A DNA stretch of 64,000 nt from Nissabacter sp. SGAir0207 (GCF_005491205.1 NZ_CP028039.1:1-64000); one strand, 5' to 3'. Positions 7,583 to 15,186 are shown, counted from the stretch's first letter. Notes: generated by a model not told the origin, from the sequence alone. Made by a program: numbers and translations.

Positions 7583-8616
7583 GTCAGAAGGTACTCGCTA
7601 CCCATACCGATCGCTTCTCGCTGTTTGAGAAGGTACGCAAGGGCAAGCAAAACAACCGCAACTACATGCTGGAGGCGGTGAAATCGATGATTAACAGCCC
7701 GGAGACCCAAGAGGGGCTGCGACTGGGTGAGCTGTACGGCTATTACGGTCACACCCGCCGGGTAATGACGGGCAATATGGAGCTGCCGGAGACAGCGGTG
7801 GTGATGGTGGAAGGCAAAGCCGTGGTATTGGACAACGTGCCCTCCAACCGCACCGTTGAGCTGTCGGTTGACGATGACGGCGTAGTAACCCATACCGAAG
7901 AGATTTTTGAGACCCCCACCGGCAAGATCGTGGCCTCCATGCTTGAATCTCGCGCGGGCGGCTGGTCATGGGTGACCACCGGGCGCGATTCCCCGGCGAT
8001 CTCGATCCCCAAGGCATTCTATGGTTTCGACTATGTGACCATGCCGAATTTCATCAGCAAAGACCATCCAGCCGCAATGCATGAAAGTGCAGATTCACGT
8101 ACAGCGGCGATGCTGGAATCTCTGCAAAATCAGGGCTTCAGCAGTGACGCAGCCACCAGCATTATCGAGCACTATGATTTGCTGAGCCACCGCGAAGCCA
8201 TGATCGAAAGTGTGCTGCGCGTAGAGGAGCTGGAGAGCACCACCCTCATTGCTACCGGCCAACTGTTGGCAAAGGAGCGTGAGCTTGAGGAAACCCGCGC
8301 CATGCTTGAATCCTTACGCACTGCGAATGCCCAGCAGGGCAACATGATGGAAGGCCGTAAGTCCATGCTGGCCAAAGCCCTCGACCGGCTGCCGGTATTC
8401 GTCACTGAGCGCCATCGTTCAGCACTCGCCAACATGCAAACAGAGGATGATCTGGCCGTCGCAGTAGCGCTGTTTGAATCGCTTTCTCGCCCAGAGATCC
8501 GCACCCTACCTTTGCATAATGATGCAATTTTTGAGAGTAAAAAAACGAGTTGCGCTGTAGGGTACGACGACAATTCGATCGTATCTTTCACCAATGAAGT
8601 ACCACGATTCGGGTAA
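7579..8616 (+). CDS. pro: Head maturation protease/scaffold, P1 Pro-like
   Basis: This 345-residue protein follows the portal gene with translational coupling. The N-terminal two thirds (LGELYGYYGHTRRVMTG, ETPTGKIVASMLESRAGGWSWVTTGRD) resemble a prohead-protease fold. The C-terminal part is a long charged helix with repeated MLES segments (RTAAMLESL, TRAMLESLRTANA), as expected for a scaffold moiety cleaved during head maturation. The recurrent L-E-S motif may be the processing site, which is an inference. I cannot assign catalytic residues with certainty. Position immediately after the portal is as in P1. Confidence 0.65.
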   Translation: MSQKVLATHTDRFSLFEKVRKGKQNNRNYMLEAVKSMINSPETQEGLRLGELYGYYGHTRRVMTGNMELPETAVVMVEGKAVVLDNVPSNRTVELSVDDDGVVTHTEEIFETPTGKIVASMLESRAGGWSWVTTGRDSPAISIPKAFYGFDYVTMPNFISKDHPAAMHESADSRTAAMLESLQNQGFSSDAATSIIEHYDLLSHREAMIESVLRVEELESTTLIATGQLLAKERELEETRAMLESLRTANAQQGNMMEGRKSMLAKALDRLPVFVTERHRSALANMQTEDDLAVAVALFESLSRPEIRTLPLHNDAIFESKKTSCAVGYDDNSIVSFTNEVPRFG

Positions 8617-8711
8617 AATTCAACGCCTTAAATATACCCATATGATAATTGTGGATTAAAGGTTTAGTATTGCCGCTTGATCCTTTACACGATCCGCGAT
8701 TAAACTCCTCG

Positions 8712-8751
8712 GCGCATTGAGATCCTCTTAGGTTTCAATGCGCTTTTTTTT
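8712..8751 (+). terminator. Rho-independent terminator after the head protease
   Basis: The arms GCGCATTGA and TCAATGCGC are followed by eight T. It sits between the protease gene and acb2, so acb2 either has its own promoter or is reached by read-through. Confidence 0.7.
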
Positions 8752-8773
8752 CAGTCACTCAAGGAGCTATTCC

Positions 8774-9013
8774 ATGGAAAACCAGCACCGCTTGATTAAA
8801 ACCTATCGAGAGCTATCCGCTGAAGAGATCGCCTTAATGAATAGCGGCAAAGAGCTTGAAACAGCCGTACAGGCCTATGTTAACCGCCTGCATGAGGCGC
8901 ATAACGCTGGGGAAGTGGTGATTGAGCAACGTTGGCTGGCTATCGGCAAGACCGATATTGAGAAAGGTTTTATGGCCGTCATTCGCGCTATTGCAAAACC
9001 TGACGTGGCATAA
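8774..9013 (+). CDS. acb2: Acb2-like anti-CBASS cyclic-nucleotide sponge
   Basis: The 79-residue protein starts at the ATG preceded by AAGGAG. It contains HRLIKTYRELSAEEIALMN near the N-terminus and RWLAIGKTDIEKGFMAVIRAIAKP at the C-terminus. These are the two helical signatures of the small Acb2 (Tad1-like hairpin) family. Family members form hexamers that sequester cyclic di- and trinucleotides and so block CBASS, and some also block Thoeris signalling. The helix between them varies in the family. The protein sits alone between a terminator and the lytic replication gene, as expected for an early counter-defence gene. I am fairly sure of the family; the ligand range is not deducible from sequence. 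Confidence 0.8.
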   Translation: MENQHRLIKTYRELSAEEIALMNSGKELETAVQAYVNRLHEAHNAGEVVIEQRWLAIGKTDIEKGFMAVIRAIAKPDVA

Positions 9014-9066
9014 AAAAAAGGCCACCGAAACGGTAGCCTTACAAATAATTCAAAAATCTAAACCTG

Positions 9067-10044
9067 ATGAAAACTATACCAAAAAAAACCTGTTCTTTCA
9101 AGGAGACAGGTGATTTAAACGGCTATGGCCTGCGTCGCGCCATTGAAGCCCTGACCAATGATTGCTTGCCCCGCCCCGCGCGCGTTGTCCTGTCACAATG
9201 CTGCTCCGTCGCCGCCAGCACCAGTGCCTTCAAAATCACTATGGCTCGCTCCAAAATGGCAGAATTGTGCGGGGTAACCTCTGCAACCATCCGCCGTCGC
9301 TTCAAAGACTCTGTGAGTGCCACGATCATCACTGAAACTGCCGTATTTGATCGTAAGGCAGGCGGGTTCGGCCAGATGCCTACTGAGTACCAGTTTACCA
9401 AGCCATTTTTACAAGCTGCCAAGGCCTTTTGTAAGGCATGGGATACGGGTACAAGAGAGGTTAAGACATTAGCCCAAAAGGCCTTTAATGAGGCCATAAA
9501 AAATCTTCAAAATAAGCCACTTACCTCGGACACCCCCCGATCAAAATTATCGGCCACCCCCGATCAGGATGATCACCAAATACTTGGATTTACTGAATAC
9601 GAGAATCCAAAAGACTATGCGGCTCCGCCCGCAGATTTTGACAGGCCAAAGGCCAAAAGTTGGGATGATGCCCGTGCAGAACGCGCCACGACGCAAGCAC
9701 AGGATCACAAAGCCCGGCAGGAAGCAGCCCGTGCCAAGCGCCAGCAGTCCACCAGCAAGCTCAAGGGGCTGGCAAGGTGGGCATTCAATGGCAGCCGCGC
9801 CACCGGCAGGGCTACGCCACAGACAAGCCACAATGCCGCCCGCATGAGAGAGTCAGACCAGCGGCATGAGCAAACCACCAAAGATGCGGCACGGGCACAC
9901 CGCGAGGCACTGGCAAGCGGGTATAGCCCTCTTGATGCTATTCGCCGTGTGATGCCCGGCTACCGCCCTACTACCACCAGCAAGGATCACCATGACACAT
10001 ACCGGGACGTTAACCAGCCCACGCAAGCCAAAGGGGCGTTTTAA
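9067..10044 (+). CDS. repL: RepL-like lytic replication protein
   Basis: The 325-residue protein has an N-terminal winged-helix region (SKMAELCGVTSATIRRRFKDSV, about residues 62-83). It continues with FGQMPTEYQFTKPF and a long basic, Gln/Ala-rich C-terminal half. This suits a P1 RepL-type initiator, which drives lytic-cycle replication from an origin lying inside its own gene. Repeats at 9531-9566 could be that origin. The start is uncertain: the ATG at 9067 has no clear ribosome site, while AAGGAG at about 9100 has no standard in-frame start after it. The 3' end overlaps the ProQ-like gene. A replicative helix-turn-helix protein is the safe statement; RepL rests on context. Confidence 0.55.
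   Translation: MKTIPKKTCSFKETGDLNGYGLRRAIEALTNDCLPRPARVVLSQCCSVAASTSAFKITMARSKMAELCGVTSATIRRRFKDSVSATIITETAVFDRKAGGFGQMPTEYQFTKPFLQAAKAFCKAWDTGTREVKTLAQKAFNEAIKNLQNKPLTSDTPRSKLSATPDQDDHQILGFTEYENPKDYAAPPADFDRPKAKSWDDARAERATTQAQDHKARQEAARAKRQQSTSKLKGLARWAFNGSRATGRATPQTSHNAARMRESDQRHEQTTKDAARAHREALASGYSPLDAIRRVMPGYRPTTTSKDHHDTYRDVNQPTQAKGAF
9531..9566. repeat. Short direct repeats inside repL, possible oriL
   Basis: CACCCCCCGATCA is followed 10 bases later by CACCCCCGATCA, next to a GATGATCA. An AT-rich run precedes them in the coding sequence. In P1 the lytic origin lies within repL, so these repeats are an origin candidate. Nothing more than position supports this. Confidence 0.3.
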
Positions 10045-10577
10045 GCCTCGCCAGCCGTCTGCCACCCGCTCTCCTGCCCCGACGTCGGAGGAAATCAAAG
10101 CGGCGCACACGCAGGTAGGGACTGAAATCACCCGAAAGAAAAACCATAGCCAACGGATGTTTGTGAAAAAGCTGTTCCCGGCGCTGTTTTCTGGCGATCA
10201 CCCCTCCCGATGGAGAAAGGGATCAAAGACGCCATGCTGACGTCGATTGTGCGCCGTGGGCTGGACGTATCCGAGGCACGGCTACAGGCCGCACTTCGCG
10301 CCTGTTGCGCGTCGCTGGTGTACCGGGCAAGGGTATGCGCTATGCGTTTTCGCCGTGACATAGATGGCAAGCCAGTAGAGGCCATTGAGGAAGAAGACAA
10401 GAACCACGCATGGCAGAAAATTGTGGAGTATCGGGCGCGCCACCAGCTCCCCAGTTGCCGCCGGTGTGGAAGAAAAGCGCCGTTAAGAAGCGTCCGGCCA
10501 AGCCCGGCAAGCGTCGGGCACGGGTAGTAACCAGACCCGGCAGCACAGATCGGGCATCAAAACCCACGGCCAAGTAA
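9992..10577 (+). pseudogene. ProQ/FinO-domain RNA chaperone, broken by two frameshifts
   Basis: The product is spread over three frames. The first (from the ATG at 9992, AAGGA upstream) gives a basic linker and KKLFPALFSGDHP. The second gives MEKGIKDAML, LQAALRACC and a CAMRFRRDIDGKPVEAIEEEDKNHA segment, the hallmark of ProQ/FinO domains that bind structured RNAs. The third gives a basic tail (VWKKSAVKKRPAKPGKRRAR). Adding one base in the C-run at 10201-10208 and one in GGG at 10433-10435 restores a single protein of about 195 residues. It overlaps the repL 3' end by 53 bases. It may be a real decayed gene or a homopolymer error; I favour error because the same pattern recurs in essential genes. 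Confidence 0.65.
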
Positions 10578-10743
10578 TCCTGTACTGGCGCGATGCCCGC
10601 GCCGGTCATATAATGCACAGATATCCCGTCCGGGATAGTTTGTAGTGGTGTTTGCAATGGCCTTGGGTTACTCTTGGCCTAAGAATAATCCTATAAAATG
10701 CCTCATTGGGGCAGATGCTGACACACGTCTTGAGAGCTATTCC

Positions 10744-10962
10744 ATGAACGCAGAAAAATCTTTACGCAATTTAGAGCTGACCAAGCTGTTTGGTATCTGG
10801 CGCTCCAAGGGCTTTGAAAAGCCCGTGTCGCATGAACCCCGGATCACCCGGCCTGATTGCTCGGTCTATTTTGCCCGGAAGAAATGGATCATCATTGACG
10901 ATAGCGGCAATAAGATCGCTACATGCGATACCCTTCGGGGCGCATTAAACCGCACTCACTGA
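10744..10962 (+). CDS. Hypothetical protein, 72 aa
   Basis: I chose MNAEKSLRNLELTK at 10744, preceded by GAGAGC, over a longer frame from 10645. The protein is small and soluble: ITRPDCSVYFARKKWIIIDDSGNKIATCDTLRGALN. The N-terminal part looks helical and the rest looks like a compact beta unit. No family is recognised. It sits between the ProQ-like gene and HigBA in the + strand maintenance region. Confidence 0.45.
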   Translation: MNAEKSLRNLELTKLFGIWRSKGFEKPVSHEPRITRPDCSVYFARKKWIIIDDSGNKIATCDTLRGALNRTH

Positions 10963-11108
10963 TCATCTGCGCTGACGCCAAAGAAAGCCGCCCCACGGAG
11001 CGGTTTTTTTATGTGCATTAAAATCCTTTTGCGTTCATAATCGCACACAATGACCCCGAAAAAGGCATGCCATGAGACCAATAAGAGGTATGTGTGTATC
11101 TTTTTTGG

Positions 11109-11137
11109 TTGCATCATGTAACCGATTTGGATACAAT
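11109..11137 (+). promoter_or_regulatory. Promoter and probable operator of higBA
   Basis: TTGCAT and TACAAT are separated by 17 bases. An inverted repeat GGTTGCAT/ATGTAACC covers the -35 element and would suit autorepression by the HigA antitoxin. Confidence 0.6.
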
Positions 11138-11169
11138 GATTTCACTCAAGGCAAGCACTAAGGGAAGTG

Positions 11170-11466
11170 ATGATTAGTAGTTTCCGGGGTGGCAAGGATA
11201 GCAATCTGAGCCAGTTTATGCAGGAAGGGGCGCGAGTGCCGACTATACCGGCCTCAATTGAAAGTGCTCTCTCACGAAAGCTTAGTGTTATTGACTCGGC
11301 TACGAAAGAAAGAGACCTTTTCAACCCTCGGAGTAACAATTATGAGCGACTGTCTGGCACCCTTGATGGATGGTCTAGCATAAGAGTTAATATCCACTGG
11401 AGGTTAATATTTCAGTGGCGTGATGGATGCGCCTACGAGATATATTTAGACCCCCATAAGTATTAG
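11170..11466 (+). CDS. higB: HigB-family toxin (RelE-like mRNA interferase)
   Basis: The 98-residue product ends with the HigB signature NNYERLSGTLDGWSSIRVNIHWRLIFQW and YEIYLDPHKY. HigB toxins are ribosome-dependent RNases of the RelE superfamily. The toxin precedes its antitoxin, the characteristic reversed order of HigBA. AGGGA precedes the ATG at 11170; a GTG three bases earlier is also in frame. The promoter upstream carries an inverted repeat. On a plasmid the module would act in post-segregational killing or defence. Confidence 0.85.
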   Translation: MISSFRGGKDSNLSQFMQEGARVPTIPASIESALSRKLSVIDSATKERDLFNPRSNNYERLSGTLDGWSSIRVNIHWRLIFQWRDGCAYEIYLDPHKY

Positions 11467-11521
11467 AAGCATGGGCGGGGCGAAAGCCCCACCCATTTTC
11501 TTTACAGTGATAGGTGAGATT

Positions 11522-11854
11522 ATGAATAAAATGATGGCAAATCCTCCAAGCGTTGGTGAAATTCTGGTCGAGGAGTTTTTGAAGCCCTGTAACATCACTC
11601 AGCAGCAGCTTGCCGACGCTATGGGCATCTCTCGTAAAGTGGTTAGCCAAATTGTGAATGGGAGCCGTCGCCTTACTGTGGCCGAGGGTGCCTTGATTGC
11701 TGCCCTGTTCGATATGAGCTGTGACTTTTTCCTGAACATCCAGCACATGAGTGATCGCTGGGAAGCGCATTTACTGACAGAGAAACATCGTTGGACGCCT
11801 TTAGTGCCCAGTGAATTTCCGTATGATGATGAAGTCGCGGCACCAGCGAAATAG
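11522..11854 (+). CDS. higA: HigA-family antitoxin (XRE regulator)
   Basis: The 110-residue protein begins MNKMMANPPSVGEILVEEFL. It has an XRE helix-turn-helix (TQQQLADAMGISRKVVSQIVNGSRRLTVAEGALIAAL, about residues 24-60) and the FDMSCDFFLNIQ continuation typical of HigA. It should neutralise HigB and repress the shared promoter. An upstream in-frame ATG at 11471 would overlap the intergenic region and lacks a ribosome site, whereas GGTGAG precedes 11522. Confidence 0.85.
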   Translation: MNKMMANPPSVGEILVEEFLKPCNITQQQLADAMGISRKVVSQIVNGSRRLTVAEGALIAALFDMSCDFFLNIQHMSDRWEAHLLTEKHRWTPLVPSEFPYDDEVAAPAK

Positions 11855-11975
11855 TCCTGCATGTGCTTGAGTGTCGAATGGATGCGCGCCCCTCCCCAGT
11901 TAGCTGGGGAGCGTTTTACGTTGTAGGGAAAGCTGGTAGAAGGCCTACTGGCCGCCTTGCCCAAGGAGAAAGAAA

Positions 11976-12371
11976 ATGACATGCCTAAGTTGTGGTTATC
12001 ATGAGTTTGTAGCCGGGAAACGCAGTGTGCCCTACCGTTACAAGGGTAAGGAGACAGTCCTGCTCGATGTCGATGCAAAATATTGCGCCATGTGCGGTGA
12101 TATTAATCTCTCAGGGGATTTGGCTGATGACTACATTGCCAAGGCGAAAGCCTTCCAAGCCTTGGTAGACGCAGATTACCCGGATGCGAAATTTATCGCT
12201 GATGTGCGCATAAAGCTGCACCTTACGCAGAGAGAGGCCAGCAAAATTATCGGTGGTGGCAATAGTGCATTTAGCCAATATGAGGCAGGCAAAAGGAAAG
12301 CATCACGCTCTACGATGATGTTGTTGCAGTTGCTGGATATGAACCCTGACTTGCTGAACATAATCCGTTAA
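11976..12371 (+). CDS. MqsA-type antitoxin without an adjacent toxin
   Basis: This 131-residue protein has an N-terminal zinc-binding domain with two CxxC pairs (CLSC, CAMC). A C-terminal helix-turn-helix follows (LHLTQREASKIIGGGNSAFSQYEAGKRKAS). This is the two-domain form of MqsA/YgiT antitoxins. In complete systems the mRNA interferase MqsR lies directly upstream. Here the 120 bases upstream hold no toxin frame, so the gene is an orphan that may act as a regulator or protect against host MqsR. Confidence 0.75.
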   Translation: MTCLSCGYHEFVAGKRSVPYRYKGKETVLLDVDAKYCAMCGDINLSGDLADDYIAKAKAFQALVDADYPDAKFIADVRIKLHLTQREASKIIGGGNSAFSQYEAGKRKASRSTMMLLQLLDMNPDLLNIIR

Positions 12372-12423
12372 TACGCTTTTGCGCGGCAGACAATCCCTCG
12401 CTACCTCCCTGCACTGAAACAGA

Positions 12424-12451
12424 GAAACCGCCTCTCAGGGCGGTTTTTTTT
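12424..12451 (+). terminator. Terminator after the MqsA-like gene
   Basis: AAACCGCC, a short loop and GGCGGTTT precede a run of T. Confidence 0.75.
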
Positions 12452-12505
12452 ACAACCTTTTGAACCCTAAAACCTCAATTAAGTTGTTTTAATAAAACCA
12501 AATGC

Positions 12506-12534
12506 TTGCTAAACAACCCACAAAAGGTTATATT
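12506..12534 (+). promoter_or_regulatory. Promoter of the lone XRE regulator
   Basis: TTGCTA and TATATT are 17 bases apart. AACAAC and GTTGTT flank the spacer and -10 as an inverted repeat that could be an autoregulatory site. Confidence 0.55.
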
Positions 12535-12580
12535 GTTGTTATTCCGCAGGGAACACGCTCTTTAACAAGTTGAGGGAATT

Positions 12581-12955
12581 ATGATTGAAGTTCAATACTT
12601 GACCGATGCTGAAGGTAACCGCACCCATGTAGTGGTGGAAATCGGGCTGTTCAACCGCCTTGCAGCGAGTGCTGATATCCCGGAGCAATGGGAGGATATC
12701 CCCTATGAAGCCGGTGAAAATGATTCAGAAACCATCCCAACTGAAGTTGTCGGCATCTCCATCAAAAAAGGTGTCACGCTACTGGCGGCATGGCGTATCC
12801 ATCGCAACATGTCCCAAAAAGAGGCCGCCGATGCGCTGGGGATCACCCAAGCTGGCATCTCCAAAATAGAGAAGAGTGAGCGCCCCCATGCGGCAACGCT
12901 GGAGAAGTTCGCCAAACTCTATGACTGCCGCCCTGAGCAATTGACGACGGCATAA
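12581..12955 (+). CDS. XRE-family regulator/antitoxin-like protein
   Basis: The 124 residues have an N-terminal Phd-like or adaptor region (MIEVQYLTDAEGNRTHVVVEIGLFNRL). The C-terminal helix-turn-helix is of the Cro/C1 type (RNMSQKEAADALGITQAGISKIEKSERPHAATLEKFAKLY). This arrangement is common in antitoxins that accompany RelE-like toxins, but no toxin gene adjoins it. It has its own promoter with an inverted repeat and is probably autoregulated. An orphan antitoxin or a small plasmid regulator are both possible. Confidence 0.7.
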   Translation: MIEVQYLTDAEGNRTHVVVEIGLFNRLAASADIPEQWEDIPYEAGENDSETIPTEVVGISIKKGVTLLAAWRIHRNMSQKEAADALGITQAGISKIEKSERPHAATLEKFAKLYDCRPEQLTTA

Positions 12956-13008
12956 TCGCACCCCTTCCCCAGTCCGCTGGGGAGCGCTACACGTTGCAGG
13001 GAAAAAGC

Positions 13009-13374
13009 ATGAATACAGCAATTATTGAGTCTACTACCACTAACCTGATGCTGGTGGAAGGTGTCCAGATGGCATCAGTACAGCCCAAGCGGAAACTGCT
13101 TGCCCGAGCCTATGAGTTAACGAAAGGAGACGGAGAGGCGCGCGATGGCCGCATTTTGATGTCCATCGAAGGTCCCCGCGATTTTATCGAGTGGGCAGAA
13201 GCAGATCTTGAGCAGGATTTTGTCAACGTGAAGATAGAAGAAGAAGGAAAAAACGAAGATGAAATCGGTTTGATTTTTGGCTTGGATCGCGCGGACAAGT
13301 CTGTATTCATGGCTCGCTGGAAGCAGCTCAAGGCCGCATGGAAGAAAGGCCAAGGTTATCCTGCTTCAAAGTAA
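13009..13374 (+). CDS. Hypothetical protein, 121 aa
   Basis: It starts MNTAIIESTTTNLMLVEGV after GCAGGGAAAAAGC. The second half is acidic then basic (DLEQDFVNVKIEEEGKNEDEIGLIFG and RWKQLKAAWKKGQGYPASK). No recognised domain is seen. It follows the XRE gene by 53 bases and ends before a strong bidirectional terminator, so it could be a short operon partner. The function is unknown. Confidence 0.5.
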   Translation: MNTAIIESTTTNLMLVEGVQMASVQPKRKLLARAYELTKGDGEARDGRILMSIEGPRDFIEWAEADLEQDFVNVKIEEEGKNEDEIGLIFGLDRADKSVFMARWKQLKAAWKKGQGYPASK

Positions 13375-13423
13375 ATCACTGGGTAGGTCAGTGGCAGGAT
13401 AGACCCCCGCTAGATCAGCAACG

Positions 13424-13456
13424 TAAAAAAGGCCAGTCAGTAGACTGGCCTTTTTC
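13424..13456. terminator. Bidirectional terminator
   Basis: AAAAAAGGCCAGTC, AGTA loop region and GACTGGCCTTTTT form a stem with A and T runs on both sides, ending the upstream gene. Confidence 0.75.
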
Positions 13457-13843
13457 TACTCTACAGCACCAGTACAGGCTGGTAGCAGCGCGCAATTGCC
13501 TTTACTTGGTCAATGAGTTACCCCCCGCTCACGCGGGGGCAATACAGTGCGATGCCTTAGAGTCGCCTAAAGAATAGCAGCCCTCACCCATGCCCGGCAA
13601 TGGGAAAGCCCTAGGCTTGACGTGCCTCACGTTTATGGGACCAGGCGTGGCAAAATCCCTCGCGCCTGCCATGATCAATGGTGCACATCCATGATTAAGT
13701 ATCCATAGTAACCCGGATATTTGCCCGCCTCGCGCGGGCTTTTTTATGCGCCTAACAAATACCCACCAATAACCACTAAATTAGTTGCATTGGTGGTTAT
13801 TGGTGGGTATAATCATTTCCGAGTTGAGCACATGGGAGGTAGT
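13457..13843. other. Intergenic region with terminator and HicAB control region
   Basis: No protein gene is apparent. A rho-independent terminator at 13723-13745 (GCCCGC…GCGGGC + T6) has no gene immediately before it, so a small untranslated RNA between 13460 and 13745 is possible. I could not define its promoter. The HicAB operator-promoter follows. Confidence 0.35.
13760..13813 (+). promoter_or_regulatory. hicAB promoter with perfect 17-bp inverted repeat operator
   Basis: TACCCACCAATAACCAC at 13760-13776 is repeated exactly in reverse complement at 13793-13809, with 16 bases between. The right arm overlaps the -10 TATAAT (13808-13813), and TTGCAT (13785-13790) gives a 17-base spacer. This is an ideal autorepression site for HicB. 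Confidence 0.75.
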
Positions 13844-14017
13844 TTGAGCAGTAGGGAATTGATGAAGTTGCTAGTGCAACACGGGTGGGTTTTAAAGCGT
13901 GTGAAAGGAAGCCATCACACCTATACCAAGGTGGGGCGAGTAGACATTATTACCGTCCCCCATCCAGAGAAAGACGTAGCGACAGGTACATTGCGCGACA
14001 TTCTCAAAAGGCTGTAA
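13844..14017 (+). CDS. hicA: HicA toxin (mRNA interferase)
   Basis: I place the start at the TTG at 13844, four bases after GGGAGG. The ATG at 13832 lies upstream of that ribosome site. The resulting 57-residue protein has the usual HicA length. It has the dsRBD-like fold signature SSRELMKLLVQHGWVLKRVKGSHHTYTK with the catalytic His in GSHH, followed by ITVPHPEKDVATGTLRDILK. HicA cleaves mRNA and tmRNA. It precedes hicB by 48 bases under one operator. Confidence 0.9.
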   Translation: MSSRELMKLLVQHGWVLKRVKGSHHTYTKVGRVDIITVPHPEKDVATGTLRDILKRL

Positions 14018-14065
14018 ACAAGTGGCGCGCCCAGCGCGCCCTTTTAAGAACCTAGAGGTTTAATT

Positions 14066-14473
14066 ATGATTTTTCCAATCTACATTCATCAGGCTGAAAG
14101 TGGCACCTACTCCGGGTTCGTGCCGGACATTGCAGGATGCTACTTCGCTGGTGCAACCATTGACGCAACCATTCAAGACGCTGATGCAGCCATTGACGCG
14201 CATCTAGAGTTCTTGGCGGATGAGGGACAGGCGTTACCTGTCGCCAACACTATCGAGTTTCACAAAAGCAATGACAGCTGCGTAGATGGTGTCTGGGCTT
14301 ATGTGAACGTTGACTTGTCCAAGTATGACGGCAAGAGCATTAAGTTAAATATCACATTGCCGCAGAATCTGATCGCGCGCATTGACCAGTATGTAGCAAC
14401 CCATCCAGCCTACGGCTCTCGCAGCGGCTTTTTGGCCGCCGTGGCGCGTAACGAGATTCAGAAAAGCGCCTAA
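14066..14473 (+). CDS. hicB: HicB antitoxin
   Basis: The 135-residue protein has the degraded RNase H-like HicB fold at the N-terminus (FPIYIHQAESGTYSGFVPDIAGCYFAGATIDATIQDADAAIDAHLEFLADEG). Its C-terminal DNA-binding domain of ribbon-helix-helix type (LNITLPQNLIARIDQYVATHPAYGSRSGFLAAVARNEIQ) should bind the 17-bp inverted repeat upstream of hicA. The gene ends before a GC-rich terminator. Confidence 0.9.
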   Translation: MIFPIYIHQAESGTYSGFVPDIAGCYFAGATIDATIQDADAAIDAHLEFLADEGQALPVANTIEFHKSNDSCVDGVWAYVNVDLSKYDGKSIKLNITLPQNLIARIDQYVATHPAYGSRSGFLAAVARNEIQKSA

Positions 14474-14499
14474 CTTCCCTTTTATGCTCAACTCATTTT

Positions 14500-14523
14500 G
14501 CCCGCCAAGCGCGGGCTTTTTTA
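14500..14523 (+). terminator. Terminator after hicB
   Basis: The GCCCGC/GCGGGC stem is followed by T6. It is nearly the same stem as the terminator upstream of hicA at 13723. Confidence 0.75.
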
Positions 14524-14591
14524 TGCTCCGTACCCAGCTGGTGGCTACAGGCTGTCAGAGTACTCCCCCCATTAAAAGACGTTAATTTGAA

Positions 14592-14611
14592 GTTTTTTAA
14601 TATTAAAAAAC
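14592..14611. promoter_or_regulatory. Palindrome TTTTTTAATATTAAAAAA, candidate partition site
   Basis: This is a perfect palindrome flanked by G and C, in a gene-free AT-rich stretch. An identical copy is at 14781-14800. Shorter relatives lie before the RHH gene and parA. It is a candidate binding site for the ribbon-helix-helix partition protein. Confidence 0.5.
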
Positions 14612-14780
14612 ATTCATTTCATCTTAATAACCATTTCCCTGAATGTTTTTTCACCAGCTCCGTTATCCTTGACTGAAGATAGCTCACTAACTCTGAGCCT
14701 TTCAGTAAAAAGCATTATATGCGGGTCATGTGCTGGTGGCAGCTGGACAGGGCAGTAAAACAACAAGCCATTATTTCAAT

Positions 14781-14800
14781 GTTTTTTAATATTAAAAAAC
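14781..14800. promoter_or_regulatory. Second full palindrome, candidate partition site
   Basis: It is identical over 20 bases to 14592-14611. The 443-base stretch 14474-14916 has no other gene and may be the centromere. Confidence 0.5.
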
Positions 14801-14916
14801 ACTAAAACAGTTGCCATTTGCATTTTTTTACACGCATATTCATCGGTTCGCATCCCCTTCAGTGGCAGACAGCCATACTTGATTTTCACCCTTTTCTGTA
14901 ACGAGAGGAGTATGTC

Positions 14917-15078
14917 ATGTCCAAAAGCGGCAGCGGCAGTAGCAAAGGTCAGTCATTATCCAATGGAGCCTCCAAGCCCCAGTCTGACCATCCAGATCCG
15001 GGCGGAAACTGGCCGAGCAAGGTTACAGGGGCGGAGTCAGGAGGCGGGAAAGGTAATGCTAAGCAAAAGGGAAAATGA
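14917..15078 (+). CDS. Small Gly/Ser-rich protein, 53 aa
   Basis: A frame too short for usual gene calling starts MSKSGSGSSKGQSLSNGASK after GAGAGGAG at six-base spacing. It continues through SDHPDPGGNWPSK, SGGGKGNAK and ends in QKGK. Composition is strongly biased to Gly, Ser, Lys and Asn with a NWPS motif, so it is probably disordered. I have a general impression that similar short SKG/NWPS proteins occur in enterobacteria without known function. The ribosome site and biased composition support it over the longer overlapping frame at 14879, which has ordinary random composition. Confidence 0.6.
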   Translation: MSKSGSGSSKGQSLSNGASKPQSDHPDPGGNWPSKVTGAESGGGKGNAKQKGK

Positions 15079-15186
15079 GTATTGAGCAGAGAGGATGCTT
15101 TGTAGAAGCCCGCGCACGTTGCGGGCTTTCATCAGGATTGTTCGGTTGACAAGGCATCGCCATAATCCTGGGATGTGGACAGGCGG

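Noticed and set aside
6293..7893. Minus-strand frames opposite portal and protease
   Set aside because: Antisense shadows of well-supported + strand genes.
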